34,267 nucleotides of DNA, taken from Crocinitomicaceae bacterium. GTDB taxonomy: Bacteria > Bacteroidota > Bacteroidia > Flavobacteriales_D > CAJJDF01. The notes beneath the pieces were generated by a model. It made no database searches. It had not been told where the DNA came from and saw only the letters and a list, made by a program, of their open reading frames with translations. Positions 6,990 through 15,235 of the stretch are shown here, in pieces. The stretch is from NCBI GenBank assembly GCA_024639505.1, contig JAHEIE010000006.1, positions 1-34,267 of the forward strand. Reading direction: 5' to 3'. The position numbers and the translations under genes were made by a program. Within the stretch, counting starts at the first letter, position 1. Each line of letters opens with the position of its first letter.

Positions 6990-7439
6990 ATGAAAAAAGT
7001 AGTTCTGTTTCTAGCCCTCTCTTTATTAGTTCTTTCATTCAATGAATTGGGAGATAAACTAAAAGTGAAGTTTAAGAAAGGAACTATTTTGGTAGAGAAA
7101 GAGGCTTGGGGGAAATTTGAAAGAACGGGTGGAAAGAGTTTTTATAGTACTTTAGCAGGGATAGAATTCGTATCTGTCAATGGTTTGAGCTATGGAACTG
7201 GAAAGTATTACAACGATAGTAAAGGAGTAAGAAGGGAGTACATGCATTTTTATGCAGAACTTCATTTTTTAACCACAGATTTGGAAAAGTTTGAAACCGA
7301 TTTAGTGGGCAAATCACTGATTAGAGCCTTCATCAAAGAAGGAGTTATTCAGAATGATGAACTAAATCTAGAAAACGTAAAGAAATTTAAAACGAAATAC
7401 GAGGATAATATATCTGAAAAACGATTTTTGACAAAATAA
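6990..7439 (+). CDS. Unrecognised exported protein inside the atp operon
   Basis: 149 aa. The N-terminus MKKVVLFLALSLLVLSFNEL is a signal peptide or membrane anchor without a lipobox Cys. The rest is hydrophilic, Lys-rich, and looks alpha/beta, with KKGTILVEKEAWGKFERTGG near residue 30 and a charged helical C-terminal region (ELNLENVKKFKTKYEDN). No Cys and no metal-binding pattern are present. It sits 5 nt after atpH and 9 nt before atpA, so it is transcribed with them. I recognise no family. Export would place it outside the cytoplasm, unlike the F1 subunits flanking it. A role in ATP synthase is possible from position alone; an acquired passenger gene is equally possible. Confidence 0.8.
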   Translation: MKKVVLFLALSLLVLSFNELGDKLKVKFKKGTILVEKEAWGKFERTGGKSFYSTLAGIEFVSVNGLSYGTGKYYNDSKGVRREYMHFYAELHFLTTDLEKFETDLVGKSLIRAFIKEGVIQNDELNLENVKKFKTKYEDNISEKRFLTK

Positions 7440-7448
7440 ATAAATCAA

Positions 7449-9023
7449 ATGGCAGGAATAAAACCAGCAGAAGTATCTGCAATTATCAAGGAGCAATTAT
7501 CAGGATTTAAAACTGAAGCTCAATTAGAAGAAGTAGGAACTGTATTGCAAGTAGGTGATGGAGTTGCACGTATCCACGGATTGTCAAACGTACAATCGGG
7601 GGAGCTTATCGAATTTGAAGATGGATTGCAAGCAATTGTATTGAACTTGGAGGAAGATAATGTTGGTGCTGTACTACTTGGAACTTCTGATGTTGTGAGA
7701 GAAGGAGCTTCTGTAAAAAGAACAAACAGAATTGCTTCTATCAAAACAGGAGAAGGAATTGTAGGTAGAGTTGTAGATACATTGGGTCAGCCAATTGATG
7801 GTAAAGGAGCTATCGAAGGCGAATTGTACGAAATGCCAATCGAAAGAAAAGCACCAGGTGTAATTTACAGACAACCAGTAACTGAGCCGTTGCAAACAGG
7901 AATTAAAGCAATTGATGCTATGATTCCGGTAGGAAGAGGACAAAGAGAGTTGATCATTGGAGATAAGCAAACAGGGAAAACTACTGTGGCTATTGATACG
8001 ATCATCAACCAAAAAGAATTTTTTGATAAAGGAGAACCAGTTTATTGCGTATACGTTGCAGTAGGACAAAAAGCATCTACGGTAGCTGGAATCGTTAAGA
8101 AATTGGAAGAAGCTGGAGCTATGGCTTACACGACTATCGTTGCGGCAAATGCATCAGATCCTGCGCCATTACAATATTATGCACCATTTACTGGAGCTGC
8201 AATCGCAGAATTTTTCAGAGACACTGGAAGACCAGCTTTGATTGTTTATGATGATTTGTCTAAGCAAGCAGTTGCTTACCGTGAGGTGTCACTTCTGTTG
8301 AAAAGACCTCCAGGAAGAGAGGCATACCCAGGAGATGTATTCTTCTTGCACTCAAGATTATTGGAGAGAGCAGCAAAAGTGATCGAAATTGATGACATTG
8401 CTAAAGAAATGAATGATTTGCCAGAATCTATGAAAGGAATGGTAAAAGGAGGAGGTTCAATTACCGCTTTGCCAATTATTGAAACGCAAGCAGGTGATGT
8501 ATCGGCTTATATTCCAACAAACGTAATTTCTATTACAGATGGACAGATTTTCTTGGAGCAAGATTTATTTAACTCGGGTGTGAGACCAGCGATTAACGTA
8601 GGAATCTCAGTATCTAGAGTTGGAGGAAATGCTCAGATTAAATCAATGAAGAAAGTAGCAGGAACCTTGAAATTGGATCAAGCACAATACAGAGAATTAG
8701 AAGCATTTGCTAAATTTGGATCTGACCTTGATGCAAGTACAAAAGCAGTACTAGATAAAGGAGCTAGAAACGTAGAGTTATTGAAACAAAACGAAGGTTC
8801 TCCATTGTCTGTAGAACACCAAATTGCTGTATTGTATGTTGGAACTAAAGGACTAATTGGAAAAGTACCAGTAAATAAAGTTAAGCAGTTTGAAGAAGAA
8901 TACATTGCGTATTTGGAAGCAAAACATAGAGATACACTAGATTTGTTACAAGCAGGAAAATACACTGACGAAGCAACTGACGTGTTGACTAAAGTGGCTG
9001 CTGAACTAAGCGCAAAGTACTAG
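7449..9023 (+). CDS. atpA: ATP synthase F1 subunit alpha
   Basis: 524 aa. The beta-barrel N-terminal domain (to about 105) is followed by the nucleotide-binding domain. That domain has the Walker A motif GDKQTGKT at 171-178, Walker B IVYDDL at 265-270, [13 protein letters not shown] at 287-299 and the arginine finger R390 in SVSRVGG. A helical C-terminal domain completes it. Alpha carries the non-catalytic sites and completes the catalytic site of beta. The usual order alpha-gamma-beta-epsilon is broken: beta and epsilon are absent after gamma, which is common in Bacteroidota. It is the largest gene of the operon and highly conserved. Confidence 0.98.
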   Translation: MAGIKPAEVSAIIKEQLSGFKTEAQLEEVGTVLQVGDGVARIHGLSNVQSGELIEFEDGLQAIVLNLEEDNVGAVLLGTSDVVREGASVKRTNRIASIKTGEGIVGRVVDTLGQPIDGKGAIEGELYEMPIERKAPGVIYRQPVTEPLQTGIKAIDAMIPVGRGQRELIIGDKQTGKTTVAIDTIINQKEFFDKGEPVYCVYVAVGQKASTVAGIVKKLEEAGAMAYTTIVAANASDPAPLQYYAPFTGAAIAEFFRDTGRPALIVYDDLSKQAVAYREVSLLLKRPPGREAYPGDVFFLHSRLLERAAKVIEIDDIAKEMNDLPESMKGMVKGGGSITALPIIETQAGDVSAYIPTNVISITDGQIFLEQDLFNSGVRPAINVGISVSRVGGNAQIKSMKKVAGTLKLDQAQYRELEAFAKFGSDLDASTKAVLDKGARNVELLKQNEGSPLSVEHQIAVLYVGTKGLIGKVPVNKVKQFEEEYIAYLEAKHRDTLDLLQAGKYTDEATDVLTKVAAELSAKY

Positions 9024-9031
9024 AAATATAA

Positions 9032-9119
9032 AGATATTAGAGATTAGACAATAGATGTTTGAGATAAGTGACTTTATGTTTCTGATGACTTTTAATCTAT
9101 TATCTAAAATCTAAGTTCT
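9032..9119. repeat. Inverted repeat element in the atpA-atpG gap
   Basis: The arms at 9032-9055 and 9096-9119 are inverted copies matching at 19 of 24 positions, built from degenerate TCTATTATCTAA-type units, with a 40-nt spacer. They fill nearly all of the 111-bp gap between atpA and atpG, the largest gap among atpB to atpG. It has the look of a small interspersed element that landed in the operon. Confidence 0.65.
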
Positions 9120-9134
9120 ATTATCTAAAAGAAA

Positions 9135-10013
9135 ATGGCAAACTTAAAAGAAATACGAAATAGGATTACCTCGGTAAATTCCACAATGCAGATTACTTCT
9201 GCAATGAAGATGGTATCGGCAGCTAAGCTTAAAAGAGCTCAAGATGCTATTACTCAATTATTGCCGTACGCCAACAAACTGCAAGAAATTCAAATGAACT
9301 TAAGTTCTAGCTTGGATAGCTCTGAGGGAATATATTCGCAGGAAAGAGAAGTAAAAAACGTATTGTTTGTGGCTGTAACTTCTAACAGAGGTTTGTGTGG
9401 AGGATTCAACAACAACATCAACAAGAGAATAGCTATGTTGGCAAAAGAATACGCTGATGCAAATGTTCACTTTATGGCAATAGGTAAAAAAGCCCAAGAG
9501 TATTCAAAGAAGAATTTTGTCGCTACCAATATGCCAGAAATTCCAACTGATTTAGAAAGATTGTATAACGACTTGAATTTCGGTTCGGTATCTGAAGTAG
9601 CTGAGTTAATTATGAAGCTTTACAGAGAAGAAAAAGTAGATAAAGTAGTGATGGTGTACAACCACTTCGTGAATGCAGCTAACCAAACTGTTATGGTTGA
9701 GCAGTTTTTACCAATTGAAAAAGTAGAATTGGAAGAATCTTCATCAAGCAATGCCGACTATATCTTTGTGCCTTCAAAAGAGAGAATTATCGAGGATATT
9801 GTTCCAAAATCATTAAAAATACAATTGTATAAATGTGTTTTGGATTCTCATGCAGGAGAACACGGAGCGAGAATGACAGCAATGCACAAAGCAACAGATA
9901 ACGCTGGAGATATGTTGTTTGACCTTAAATTGACTTATAACAAAGCAAGACAAGCAGCAATTACAAACGAAATTCTTGAGATTGTTGGTGGAGCTGAAGC
10001 TTTGAAAAACTAA
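9135..10013 (+). CDS. atpG: ATP synthase F1 subunit gamma
   Basis: 292 aa, normal length. The N-terminal coiled-coil helix carries ANLKEIRNRITSVNSTMQIT and SAMKMVSAAKLKRAQ, the classic gamma signature. The Rossmann-like middle has VTSNRGLCGGFNNNI. The C-terminal helix has GEHGARMTAMHKATDNAGDM and ends AAITNEILEIVGGAEAL. It is the rotating central shaft. As the last gene of the operon here, it is followed 23 nt later by a strong terminator, so atpD and atpC are not co-transcribed. Confidence 0.97.
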   Translation: MANLKEIRNRITSVNSTMQITSAMKMVSAAKLKRAQDAITQLLPYANKLQEIQMNLSSSLDSSEGIYSQEREVKNVLFVAVTSNRGLCGGFNNNINKRIAMLAKEYADANVHFMAIGKKAQEYSKKNFVATNMPEIPTDLERLYNDLNFGSVSEVAELIMKLYREEKVDKVVMVYNHFVNAANQTVMVEQFLPIEKVELEESSSSNADYIFVPSKERIIEDIVPKSLKIQLYKCVLDSHAGEHGARMTAMHKATDNAGDMLFDLKLTYNKARQAAITNEILEIVGGAEALKN

Positions 10014-10036
10014 TACTTAAAAATTTATTCATATTG

Positions 10037-10069
10037 AAAAGCATCTTATGAAAATAAGGTGCTTTTTTT
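10037..10069 (+). terminator. Rho-independent terminator of the atp operon
   Basis: A 13-bp stem with one G-U pair (10037-10049 with 10054-10066), a GAAA tetraloop and a T7 run follows the atpG stop by 23 nt. The A run on its left side lets it also stop the convergent minus-strand genes. Confidence 0.88.
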
Positions 10070-10072
10070 GTT

Positions 10073-10098
10073 TGTCATTCCTGCGAAGGCAGGAATCT
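10073..10098. repeat. Solo REP-like palindrome
   Basis: A 26-nt unit beginning TGTCATTCCTGCG that differs from the left unit at 1053-1078 at one loop base. It folds as ATTCCTGC/GCAGGAAT. Only one unit is present here, directly after the atp terminator and before the end of the lipoprotein gene. Confidence 0.75.
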
Positions 10099-10115
10099 TT
10101 TTCATTGAAAAAAAA

Positions 10116-11708
10116 TTATATCTCCCAACTCTCCGCCATTTCCCAATTAGAACGGATGGTTATATCTATTGGGAAATAGAAAACCAACTCTGGTTTTTTC
10201 TTTAAATAGTAATTTCCAGTATCCCATTTTTTATTTGAATTGAGGTCTTCAATTGCTTTAACGGTATATTTTCCCGGTGTTAGCTTCGAAAAAGTAAGTG
10301 TTGTATTTCCTTTTACCCATTTTGTTTTTATCACTTCGCCTTTTTCATCAAGTAGGGAAACGATGTAATTGACAGAATCTTTTTTAGGAATAAATTTCAA
10401 GGTAAAACTACCGTAAAAACTACTTTTTTTAACTGAAATAGGACTGCTTAGCGTGTCTTTGTTTGTTGTTTGAAACAAATCTTCAATAGCATTAGGTAAA
10501 GTGGTATAGCGATATGATTTATCTTCTTTTTTTGCAAAATAAATAAGGAGTGTTTTCATCTCAATAGTAATGCTGTCAATCGGTATACTTGTGGTGTCCT
10601 TTTTTATAGAAATAAGAGCATCCTTTACTTTTGAAATAGGTCTGTTGAACTTAATTTTTAGGGGTTCAGTAGCATCAATGGCACGAGAAACAGAGAGTTG
10701 GTTTAGCTCTTTATTTTGTGTAGGATTTTTAAATGGATACACGTTAATTGCCTCTTTTGTCGTATCCATTGCAACGGTCAAAATAGATTTTTCTTTCCCT
10801 AAATTAACTCCCCAAAGCACAAGTGAATCTCTATTTTCATTCATTTCTTTTTTCAAGAACTCAACAGGTATACTATCCAGAAAAGAAATTCCCCACTTTT
10901 GAACTGGTCTGGCAAATGTAAGAGTTAATTTCCCGGGATATTCGTATTTTTTATTGGTAATACTTTGTTTGATATAGTCTTTTGTGAACAAGGAAATAGG
11001 GGAGTGTGAGACGGCAGAATCATCGGTCAATTCAATAAGATTATCAATAGTTCCTACTTTTTCGTTGGGCAAATCGTACAAGAAATTTCTGTTTTCGTCC
11101 TTCAATGCAAAAAGTTTGTAGTTGCCTGCTTTTAAATTTGTTAATGAATAGTTTCCTTCCTTGTTGGATAGGGTATAATAAATAGGTCTTTCTTTTGATA
11201 CGATAGAATCTTCAGTGTTTTCGTAAAGCATCACCAATACATCAGAAATAGGTTTGCCTTTAAAGGCATCAATAACTTTTCCTTCAGTTTTCATCGAATC
11301 AATGAAGGTTCCGGTTGAGAAAACGTATTTGAAATCAGGGATTTTATTCCCAACCGTGTAATCCGAAATAGCATCTCCAAAATTGATGGTATAGGTAGTA
11401 TTCGCTTTTAGTTCATTGTTCAAAAGAATAGTAAGTGTTTTACCTTTTACGATATATTCCGGTTCGTTGTCAATTCGTGGCGAAAAGAAAACAGTACTTT
11501 CTGGATTTTTCAAAACAAAGTACTCATCAAAAGTCAATACAATTTTATTGCCTCTAAACTGAGTGGAATAATTAGAAGGAACAGTCCCGATGCTATCCAA
11601 AACCGGAAAATCTTTGTCTGGTTCTCCTCCTGTGGGAGCAGAAATTTGAGCACAGTTTTGAAACAAAATTATCCCTGTAATTAGCGTTATGTAATAGAGT
11701 TTTTTCAC
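10116..11708 (-). CDS. Ig-like domain lipoprotein
   Basis: 530 aa. The signal peptide ends with lipobox FQNC, giving lipidated C19. Residues about 33-133 form a bacterial Ig-like (Big_5/SbsA-type) domain, with KIVLTFDEYF, LLNNELKANTTYTINFGDAI and FKYVFSTG. A carboxypeptidase-regulatory-like fold follows (VIDAFKGKPISDVLVMLYEN). More beta-rich repeats end with LTPGKYTVKAIEDLNSNKKWDTGNYY, an SdrD/CnaB-like motif. It is probably an envelope lipoprotein, with no enzyme motif. The start is GTG at 11708-11706, overlapping the TAG stop of the preceding msrC gene by one base; no ATG in frame gives a signal peptide. It is the last gene of the phoA-like/msrC/lipoprotein operon. Confidence 0.82.
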   Translation of the reverse strand: MKKLYYITLITGIILFQNCAQISAPTGGEPDKDFPVLDSIGTVPSNYSTQFRGNKIVLTFDEYFVLKNPESTVFFSPRIDNEPEYIVKGKTLTILLNNELKANTTYTINFGDAISDYTVGNKIPDFKYVFSTGTFIDSMKTEGKVIDAFKGKPISDVLVMLYENTEDSIVSKERPIYYTLSNKEGNYSLTNLKAGNYKLFALKDENRNFLYDLPNEKVGTIDNLIELTDDSAVSHSPISLFTKDYIKQSITNKKYEYPGKLTLTFARPVQKWGISFLDSIPVEFLKKEMNENRDSLVLWGVNLGKEKSILTVAMDTTKEAINVYPFKNPTQNKELNQLSVSRAIDATEPLKIKFNRPISKVKDALISIKKDTTSIPIDSITIEMKTLLIYFAKKEDKSYRYTTLPNAIEDLFQTTNKDTLSSPISVKKSSFYGSFTLKFIPKKDSVNYIVSLLDEKGEVIKTKWVKGNTTLTFSKLTPGKYTVKAIEDLNSNKKWDTGNYYLKKKPELVFYFPIDITIRSNWEMAESWEI

Positions 11709-12181
11709 TAAAAATTTATTTCATTTAATAGAAGAGACAAATGTTTTTCATCTACTTCATCAAAGGTATTTAATTCTGAGCTATCTACATCCAATACAGC
11801 CACAACTTCTTGGTTGCGAATCATTGGAATTACAATTTCGGATTTGGAATGAGAGCTACAGGCAATGTGCCCTTCAAATTTCTCTACATCTGGAACGATG
11901 ATTGTTTGCGCTTTATCCCAAGAATTTCCGCACACTCCCTTTCCTTTTTGGATACGTGTACAAGCCACTGGCCCTTGGAATGGTCCAAGAACCAACTCGT
12001 CTTGTTTCACCAAATAGAATCCTACCCAAAGAAATTGAAAAGCTTCTTTCAATCCAGCGGAAACATTAGCTAGGTTGGCGATTAAATCTTCCTCTCCTTG
12101 AATAAGTGCGTTTAGTTGAGGAATTAATTCCTTGTATTTTTCCTCTTTCGAAGTCTGGGTAAGTTTTAAATCTTCTGCCAT
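11708..12181 (-). CDS. msrC: Free methionine-(R)-sulfoxide reductase (GAF domain)
   Basis: 157 aa, a single GAF domain. Three cysteines sit as in the fRMsr family: C74 (PVACTRI), C84 (KGVCG) and C108 (GHIACSS). The spacings of 10 and 24 are the same as those of the E. coli enzyme (C84, C94, C118). The surrounding PDVEKFEGHIAC and SEIVIPM also match. It reduces free methionine-R-sulfoxide in the cytoplasm using thioredoxin, so it is an antioxidant repair enzyme and not merely a GAF sensor. The ATG at 12181, one base after the preceding stop, is preferred. An ATG 24 nt upstream would overlap the phosphatase gene. Confidence 0.88.
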   Translation of the reverse strand: MAEDLKLTQTSKEEKYKELIPQLNALIQGEEDLIANLANVSAGLKEAFQFLWVGFYLVKQDELVLGPFQGPVACTRIQKGKGVCGNSWDKAQTIIVPDVEKFEGHIACSSHSKSEIVIPMIRNQEVVAVLDVDSSELNTFDEVDEKHLSLLLNEINF

Positions 12182-12182
12182 T

Positions 12183-13340
12183 TTATTTAGATTGTTCAAA
12201 ATCAAATGACTCCATCATTTTGTCAAAAATAGCAGTGTTGTCAAAAATTCCAGCAAATTTTTCTGCTCCTTTTCCAAAAGCAAATACGGGAATCATTGCT
12301 GCGCTATGATGTTGGGTAGAAAACCCTCCTTTCATTTCGCTGCCATCGAGCTTTCCATCAATAATTGCGTAACCTCCAGTTTCGTGATCAGCCGTTATTA
12401 TAACTAAAGTTTCACCATCCTTTTCAGCAAAATCCAATACTTTTTTAATTGTTTGATTAAAGTCGAGCATTTCGTTAATTATGTATTCAGAATCATTGTT
12501 GTGTCCACCCCAGTCAATCTGAGAACCTTCAACCATCAAAAAGAAACCATTGGTATCTTTTTTCAAAACCTCTATGGCTTTTTCAGTGGCTAGAGGTAAA
12601 ATTCGGCCTCGGCTTGGAGCTTCATCTCCTTTGGTAAATACTAATTTTCCTGGTTGTGTAGGAGCGTACAAATACACAAGTTTAAATACTTCTTTTGTGT
12701 CAAAGCTAGATGTTAATGTGTCCGCCAGAGTATATCCATTTGCGGCAAGCTCATTCAAGAGATTTCTGTCATCCGATCGTGTTTCAAAATATTTTTTTCC
12801 GCCACCAATCAAAACATCCACACCGCTATTTACAAACTGAGAAGAAATAGGTTCGTTGGCATCATATCTCCTTGGATAATGCGCATAAAAGCAAGCCGGA
12901 GTGGCGTGAGTCACAGTACTTGTAACGACAATTCCAGTTGCTTTTTTGTACTCTTCGGCATACTCCACAAAAGTTTTGTAATTAGTAGAATCTTCCATCG
13001 CCTGCGATACCATTCCGTTTCGTGTCTTTTTTCCAGTTGCAAATGCAGTAGCTCCAGCCGAAGAATCTGTGATTAATTGTTTTTTAGAGTTTGTTTTTAT
13101 CAGTCCAATAATCTTGCACCGCTCCAGTTCAAGCTTGTTTCCATTTCGGTACATTCCTGCCGTAATTTGTGAAATCCCCATTCCATCTCCTATCATTAGT
13201 ATGATATTTTTTGGTGTTAAACTCTCTTCGTTAAGAGATTCTATTTCGGTTGGAACTTCACTTGTACTTTCTATTACATTTTCTTTGCAAGAAAAAAGTA
13301 TGAAAAGGGAAATAGCTAAAAATTGATGTAATTTTTTCAT
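12183..13340 (-). CDS. Alkaline phosphatase, lipoprotein
   Basis: 385 aa from the ATG at 13340; an ATG 21 nt further upstream overlaps the -7 box and was rejected. The signal peptide ends ILFSC, giving lipidated C18. Metal and active-site motifs of the PhoA family are in order: GDGMG with D52, TDSSAGATAFATG with nucleophile S93, EGSQIDWGGHNND, TADHETGG and the late QHHSAAM histidine. It hydrolyses phosphate monoesters at the cell surface or in the periplasm to release phosphate. It is first of a three-gene operon with msrC (1-nt gap) and the Ig-like lipoprotein. No Pho box is recognisable to me, so phosphate control is not claimed. Confidence 0.92.
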   Translation of the reverse strand: MKKLHQFLAISLFILFSCKENVIESTSEVPTEIESLNEESLTPKNIILMIGDGMGISQITAGMYRNGNKLELERCKIIGLIKTNSKKQLITDSSAGATAFATGKKTRNGMVSQAMEDSTNYKTFVEYAEEYKKATGIVVTSTVTHATPACFYAHYPRRYDANEPISSQFVNSGVDVLIGGGKKYFETRSDDRNLLNELAANGYTLADTLTSSFDTKEVFKLVYLYAPTQPGKLVFTKGDEAPSRGRILPLATEKAIEVLKKDTNGFFLMVEGSQIDWGGHNNDSEYIINEMLDFNQTIKKVLDFAEKDGETLVIITADHETGGYAIIDGKLDGSEMKGGFSTQHHSAAMIPVFAFGKGAEKFAGIFDNTAIFDKMMESFDFEQSK

Positions 13341-13358
13341 GGAATATAGATTGTGAAT

Positions 13359-13366
13359 CAAAGATA
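13359..13366 (-). promoter_or_regulatory. -7 box TATCTTTG of the phosphatase operon
   Basis: The plus strand reads CAAAGATA, giving TATCTTTG on the minus strand, 18 nt before the ATG at 13340. The implied leader is about 14 nt. This supports the shorter start. Confidence 0.6.
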
Positions 13367-13389
13367 AATAACGCTTTTAAATATTGGGG

Positions 13390-14088
13390 TTAATTAAATA
13401 TCATTTCTAATACGGGAAGTGATTTTAATTCTCTCATTTCGGTATGATATCGATAATAGGTAATCATAATTTGCAACCCTCTCTTTCTTGTTTGGTTAGA
13501 TAAGGTTAGTTTAGAATTGGATTCGAAACCCGCTTCATAAATAGATTTAAAAAGAACTGATTCTTTTTCATCAAAAAAATGAGAATGGGTGGGAGTTTTA
13601 GAAGTAAACTCGCCTTCGGCAAAGTCATAGTAAGTTCCTTCTCCGCTAGTATCAGGTTCAAAACCAAGAAATGAAGTAAGTTGGATAAGGAAAATTAAGT
13701 GGAAATTTGAGTCAAAACTGTTGTTTTCTAGTTCCTTAATTTTATTCTCCAAAAAGTAATATTTTTCTGGATTAGATTCTTCTTCCTGAATCACATTGTT
13801 CAAAATTTCATTGATGAAAATAAGAACATTAGATTTGTATATATTTTGGTACACATCTCTTAGTGGCGGAGAGGTTTCGTATTCTTTCAGGGAGTAAATA
13901 GTTTTCTTGGCTTGATGATAACCAGTTAGTTCAACAATAGAAAGAGGTAAATATTTATTTTTCATTTGTTTACTAGTCCTACCAAAATAGGAGCGAATAC
14001 CAAACTCCAAAGTCAGGATTTTCAAAATATATCCACCGCCCGATAATTTTGTTTTACGTAAAAGAATTCCCCTAGATTTATGGTACAT
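13390..14088 (-). CDS. recO: DNA repair protein RecO
   Basis: 232 aa. The N-terminal OB-fold starts MYHKSRGILLRKTKLSGGG and continues ILTLEFGIRSYFGR, the usual RecO opening (G-I-V-L...Y-G-E). A helical C-terminal domain follows, with LIQLTSFLGFEPDTS, the family's helix where others read L-x-x-L-G-Y-x-P. Zinc-binding cysteines found in some RecO are absent, as is common in Bacteroidota. It anneals single strands and loads RecA with RecR in gap repair. It appears to be a single gene, 49 nt upstream of the alkaline phosphatase gene on the same strand. Confidence 0.88.
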   Translation of the reverse strand: MYHKSRGILLRKTKLSGGGYILKILTLEFGIRSYFGRTSKQMKNKYLPLSIVELTGYHQAKKTIYSLKEYETSPPLRDVYQNIYKSNVLIFINEILNNVIQEEESNPEKYYFLENKIKELENNSFDSNFHLIFLIQLTSFLGFEPDTSGEGTYYDFAEGEFTSKTPTHSHFFDEKESVLFKSIYEAGFESNSKLTLSNQTRKRGLQIMITYYRYHTEMRELKSLPVLEMIFN

Positions 14089-14202
14089 AAAGTGTTTCTA
14101 TCGGTTAGTTGTTGCTCACTCAAGTTGAAATAAGCCAATAATCAAAACTCAAATTTGTTCATTTTGTCAATAAATAAACTGAGTTCATCGATTCAAAGGT
14201 AT

Positions 14203-14210
14203 TATATTTG
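14203..14210 (+). promoter_or_regulatory. -7 box TATATTTG of dusB
   Basis: An exact TAnnTTTG match 30 nt before the TTG start of dusB. It gives a leader of about 25 nt. No clear -33 element is visible. Confidence 0.55.
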
Positions 14211-14239
14211 TGCCTTAGTTGAACAAATACAATTGATTT

Positions 14240-15229
14240 TTGGTAAAAATTGCTGACATAGAATTAGGGGATTTCCCTTTGTTATTGGCCCCCATGGAAG
14301 ATGTGAGTGATCCGCCATTCAGAGCTTTGTGCAAGCAACATGGTGCCGATCTTATGTACACCGAATTTATTTCTTCGGAAGGATTGATTCGCGATGCAGC
14401 AAAGAGTGTCCGGAAACTCGATATATTTGAATACGAACGTCCTGTGGGGATTCAAATTTTTGGTTCCAATATTGAGTCTATGCGAAAAGCAACCGAAGTA
14501 ACTCAGGGAGCAAACCCAGATATTATTGATATAAATTACGGTTGCCCGGTAAAGAAAGTGGCGGGAAAAGGCGCTGGAGCTGGAATATTGCAAGATGTCC
14601 CAAAAATGGTGGAGATGACAAAAGAAATAGTCAATTCAACTCATTTGCCAGTCACTGTTAAAACCAGATTGGGTTGGGACGATAATTCTAAATATATTGT
14701 AGAGGTAGCAGAAAGATTGCAAGATGTTGGGATAAAAGCAATTTCTATTCATGGGAGAACTCGAAAGCAAATGTACAAAGGAGAGGCGGATTGGTCTCTT
14801 ATTTCAGAAGTGAAAAACAACCCAAGAATGACTATTCCGGTATTTGGAAATGGAGACATTAATTCACCTCAAAAGGCGGTAGAATATAAAAATAGATACG
14901 GTGTTGATGGAGTTATGATTGGCAGAGCTAGTATAGGTAATCCATGGTTTTTTAATCAAGTAAAGCATTTTATTAAAACAGGAGAGGAATTGCCTTTACC
15001 TACTATAAATGAGCGAGTAGATGTGGTAAGAAAGCATCTTGAAATGTCTTTGGAATGGAAAGGTGAGCATGAAGGAATTGTAGAAATGAGAAGACATTAT
15101 GCCAATTATTTCAAGGGAATTAGAGATTTCAAACCATTAAGAATGAAGTTGGTAACCACTATGGAAACCCAAGAGATTTTTGATACATTGGATGAAATTA
15201 AAAATTTCGATTTCACCTACGAATCGTAG
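14240..15229 (+). CDS. dusB: tRNA-dihydrouridine synthase
   Basis: 329 aa. The TIM-barrel FMN enzyme begins VKIADIELGDFPLLLAPMEDVSDPPFR and contains the signature DINYGCPVKKVAGKGAGAGIL with catalytic C102. FMN-binding segments follow: VKTRLGW, SIHGRTRKQMYKGEADW and GVMIGRASIGNPW. It reduces uridines in the tRNA D-loop with NAD(P)H. The start is TTG at 14240: an in-frame TGA lies two codons upstream, and the first internal ATG would remove the conserved N-terminus. Its last 13 nt overlap the end of the convergent glycosyltransferase gene. Confidence 0.93.
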   Translation: MVKIADIELGDFPLLLAPMEDVSDPPFRALCKQHGADLMYTEFISSEGLIRDAAKSVRKLDIFEYERPVGIQIFGSNIESMRKATEVTQGANPDIIDINYGCPVKKVAGKGAGAGILQDVPKMVEMTKEIVNSTHLPVTVKTRLGWDDNSKYIVEVAERLQDVGIKAISIHGRTRKQMYKGEADWSLISEVKNNPRMTIPVFGNGDINSPQKAVEYKNRYGVDGVMIGRASIGNPWFFNQVKHFIKTGEELPLPTINERVDVVRKHLEMSLEWKGEHEGIVEMRRHYANYFKGIRDFKPLRMKLVTTMETQEIFDTLDEIKNFDFTYES

Positions 15230-15235
15230 GTTTTT
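15216..15235 (+). terminator. Short hairpin over the convergent stop codons
   Basis: CCTACG (15216-15221) and CGTAGG (15225-15230) form a 6-bp stem with a 3-nt loop, followed by five T. Both TAG stops, of dusB and of the glycosyltransferase, lie inside it. The stem is short, so termination strength is uncertain. Confidence 0.45.

Noticed and set aside
7674-8069. 131-aa minus-strand frame opposite atpA
   Set aside because: Antisense to the conserved nucleotide-binding domain; Ser/Phe/Asn-rich composition typical of a shadow frame.
9024-10071. Missing atpD and atpC taken as a deletion
   Set aside because: Separation of beta and epsilon genes from atpBEFHAG is, as I recall, normal in Bacteroidota, and the terminator after atpG is intact.
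12181-12205. Longer start for the methionine sulfoxide reductase at 12205
   Set aside because: It would overlap the end of the phosphatase gene and adds residues not needed by the GAF fold; the ATG at 12181 fits the operon spacing.
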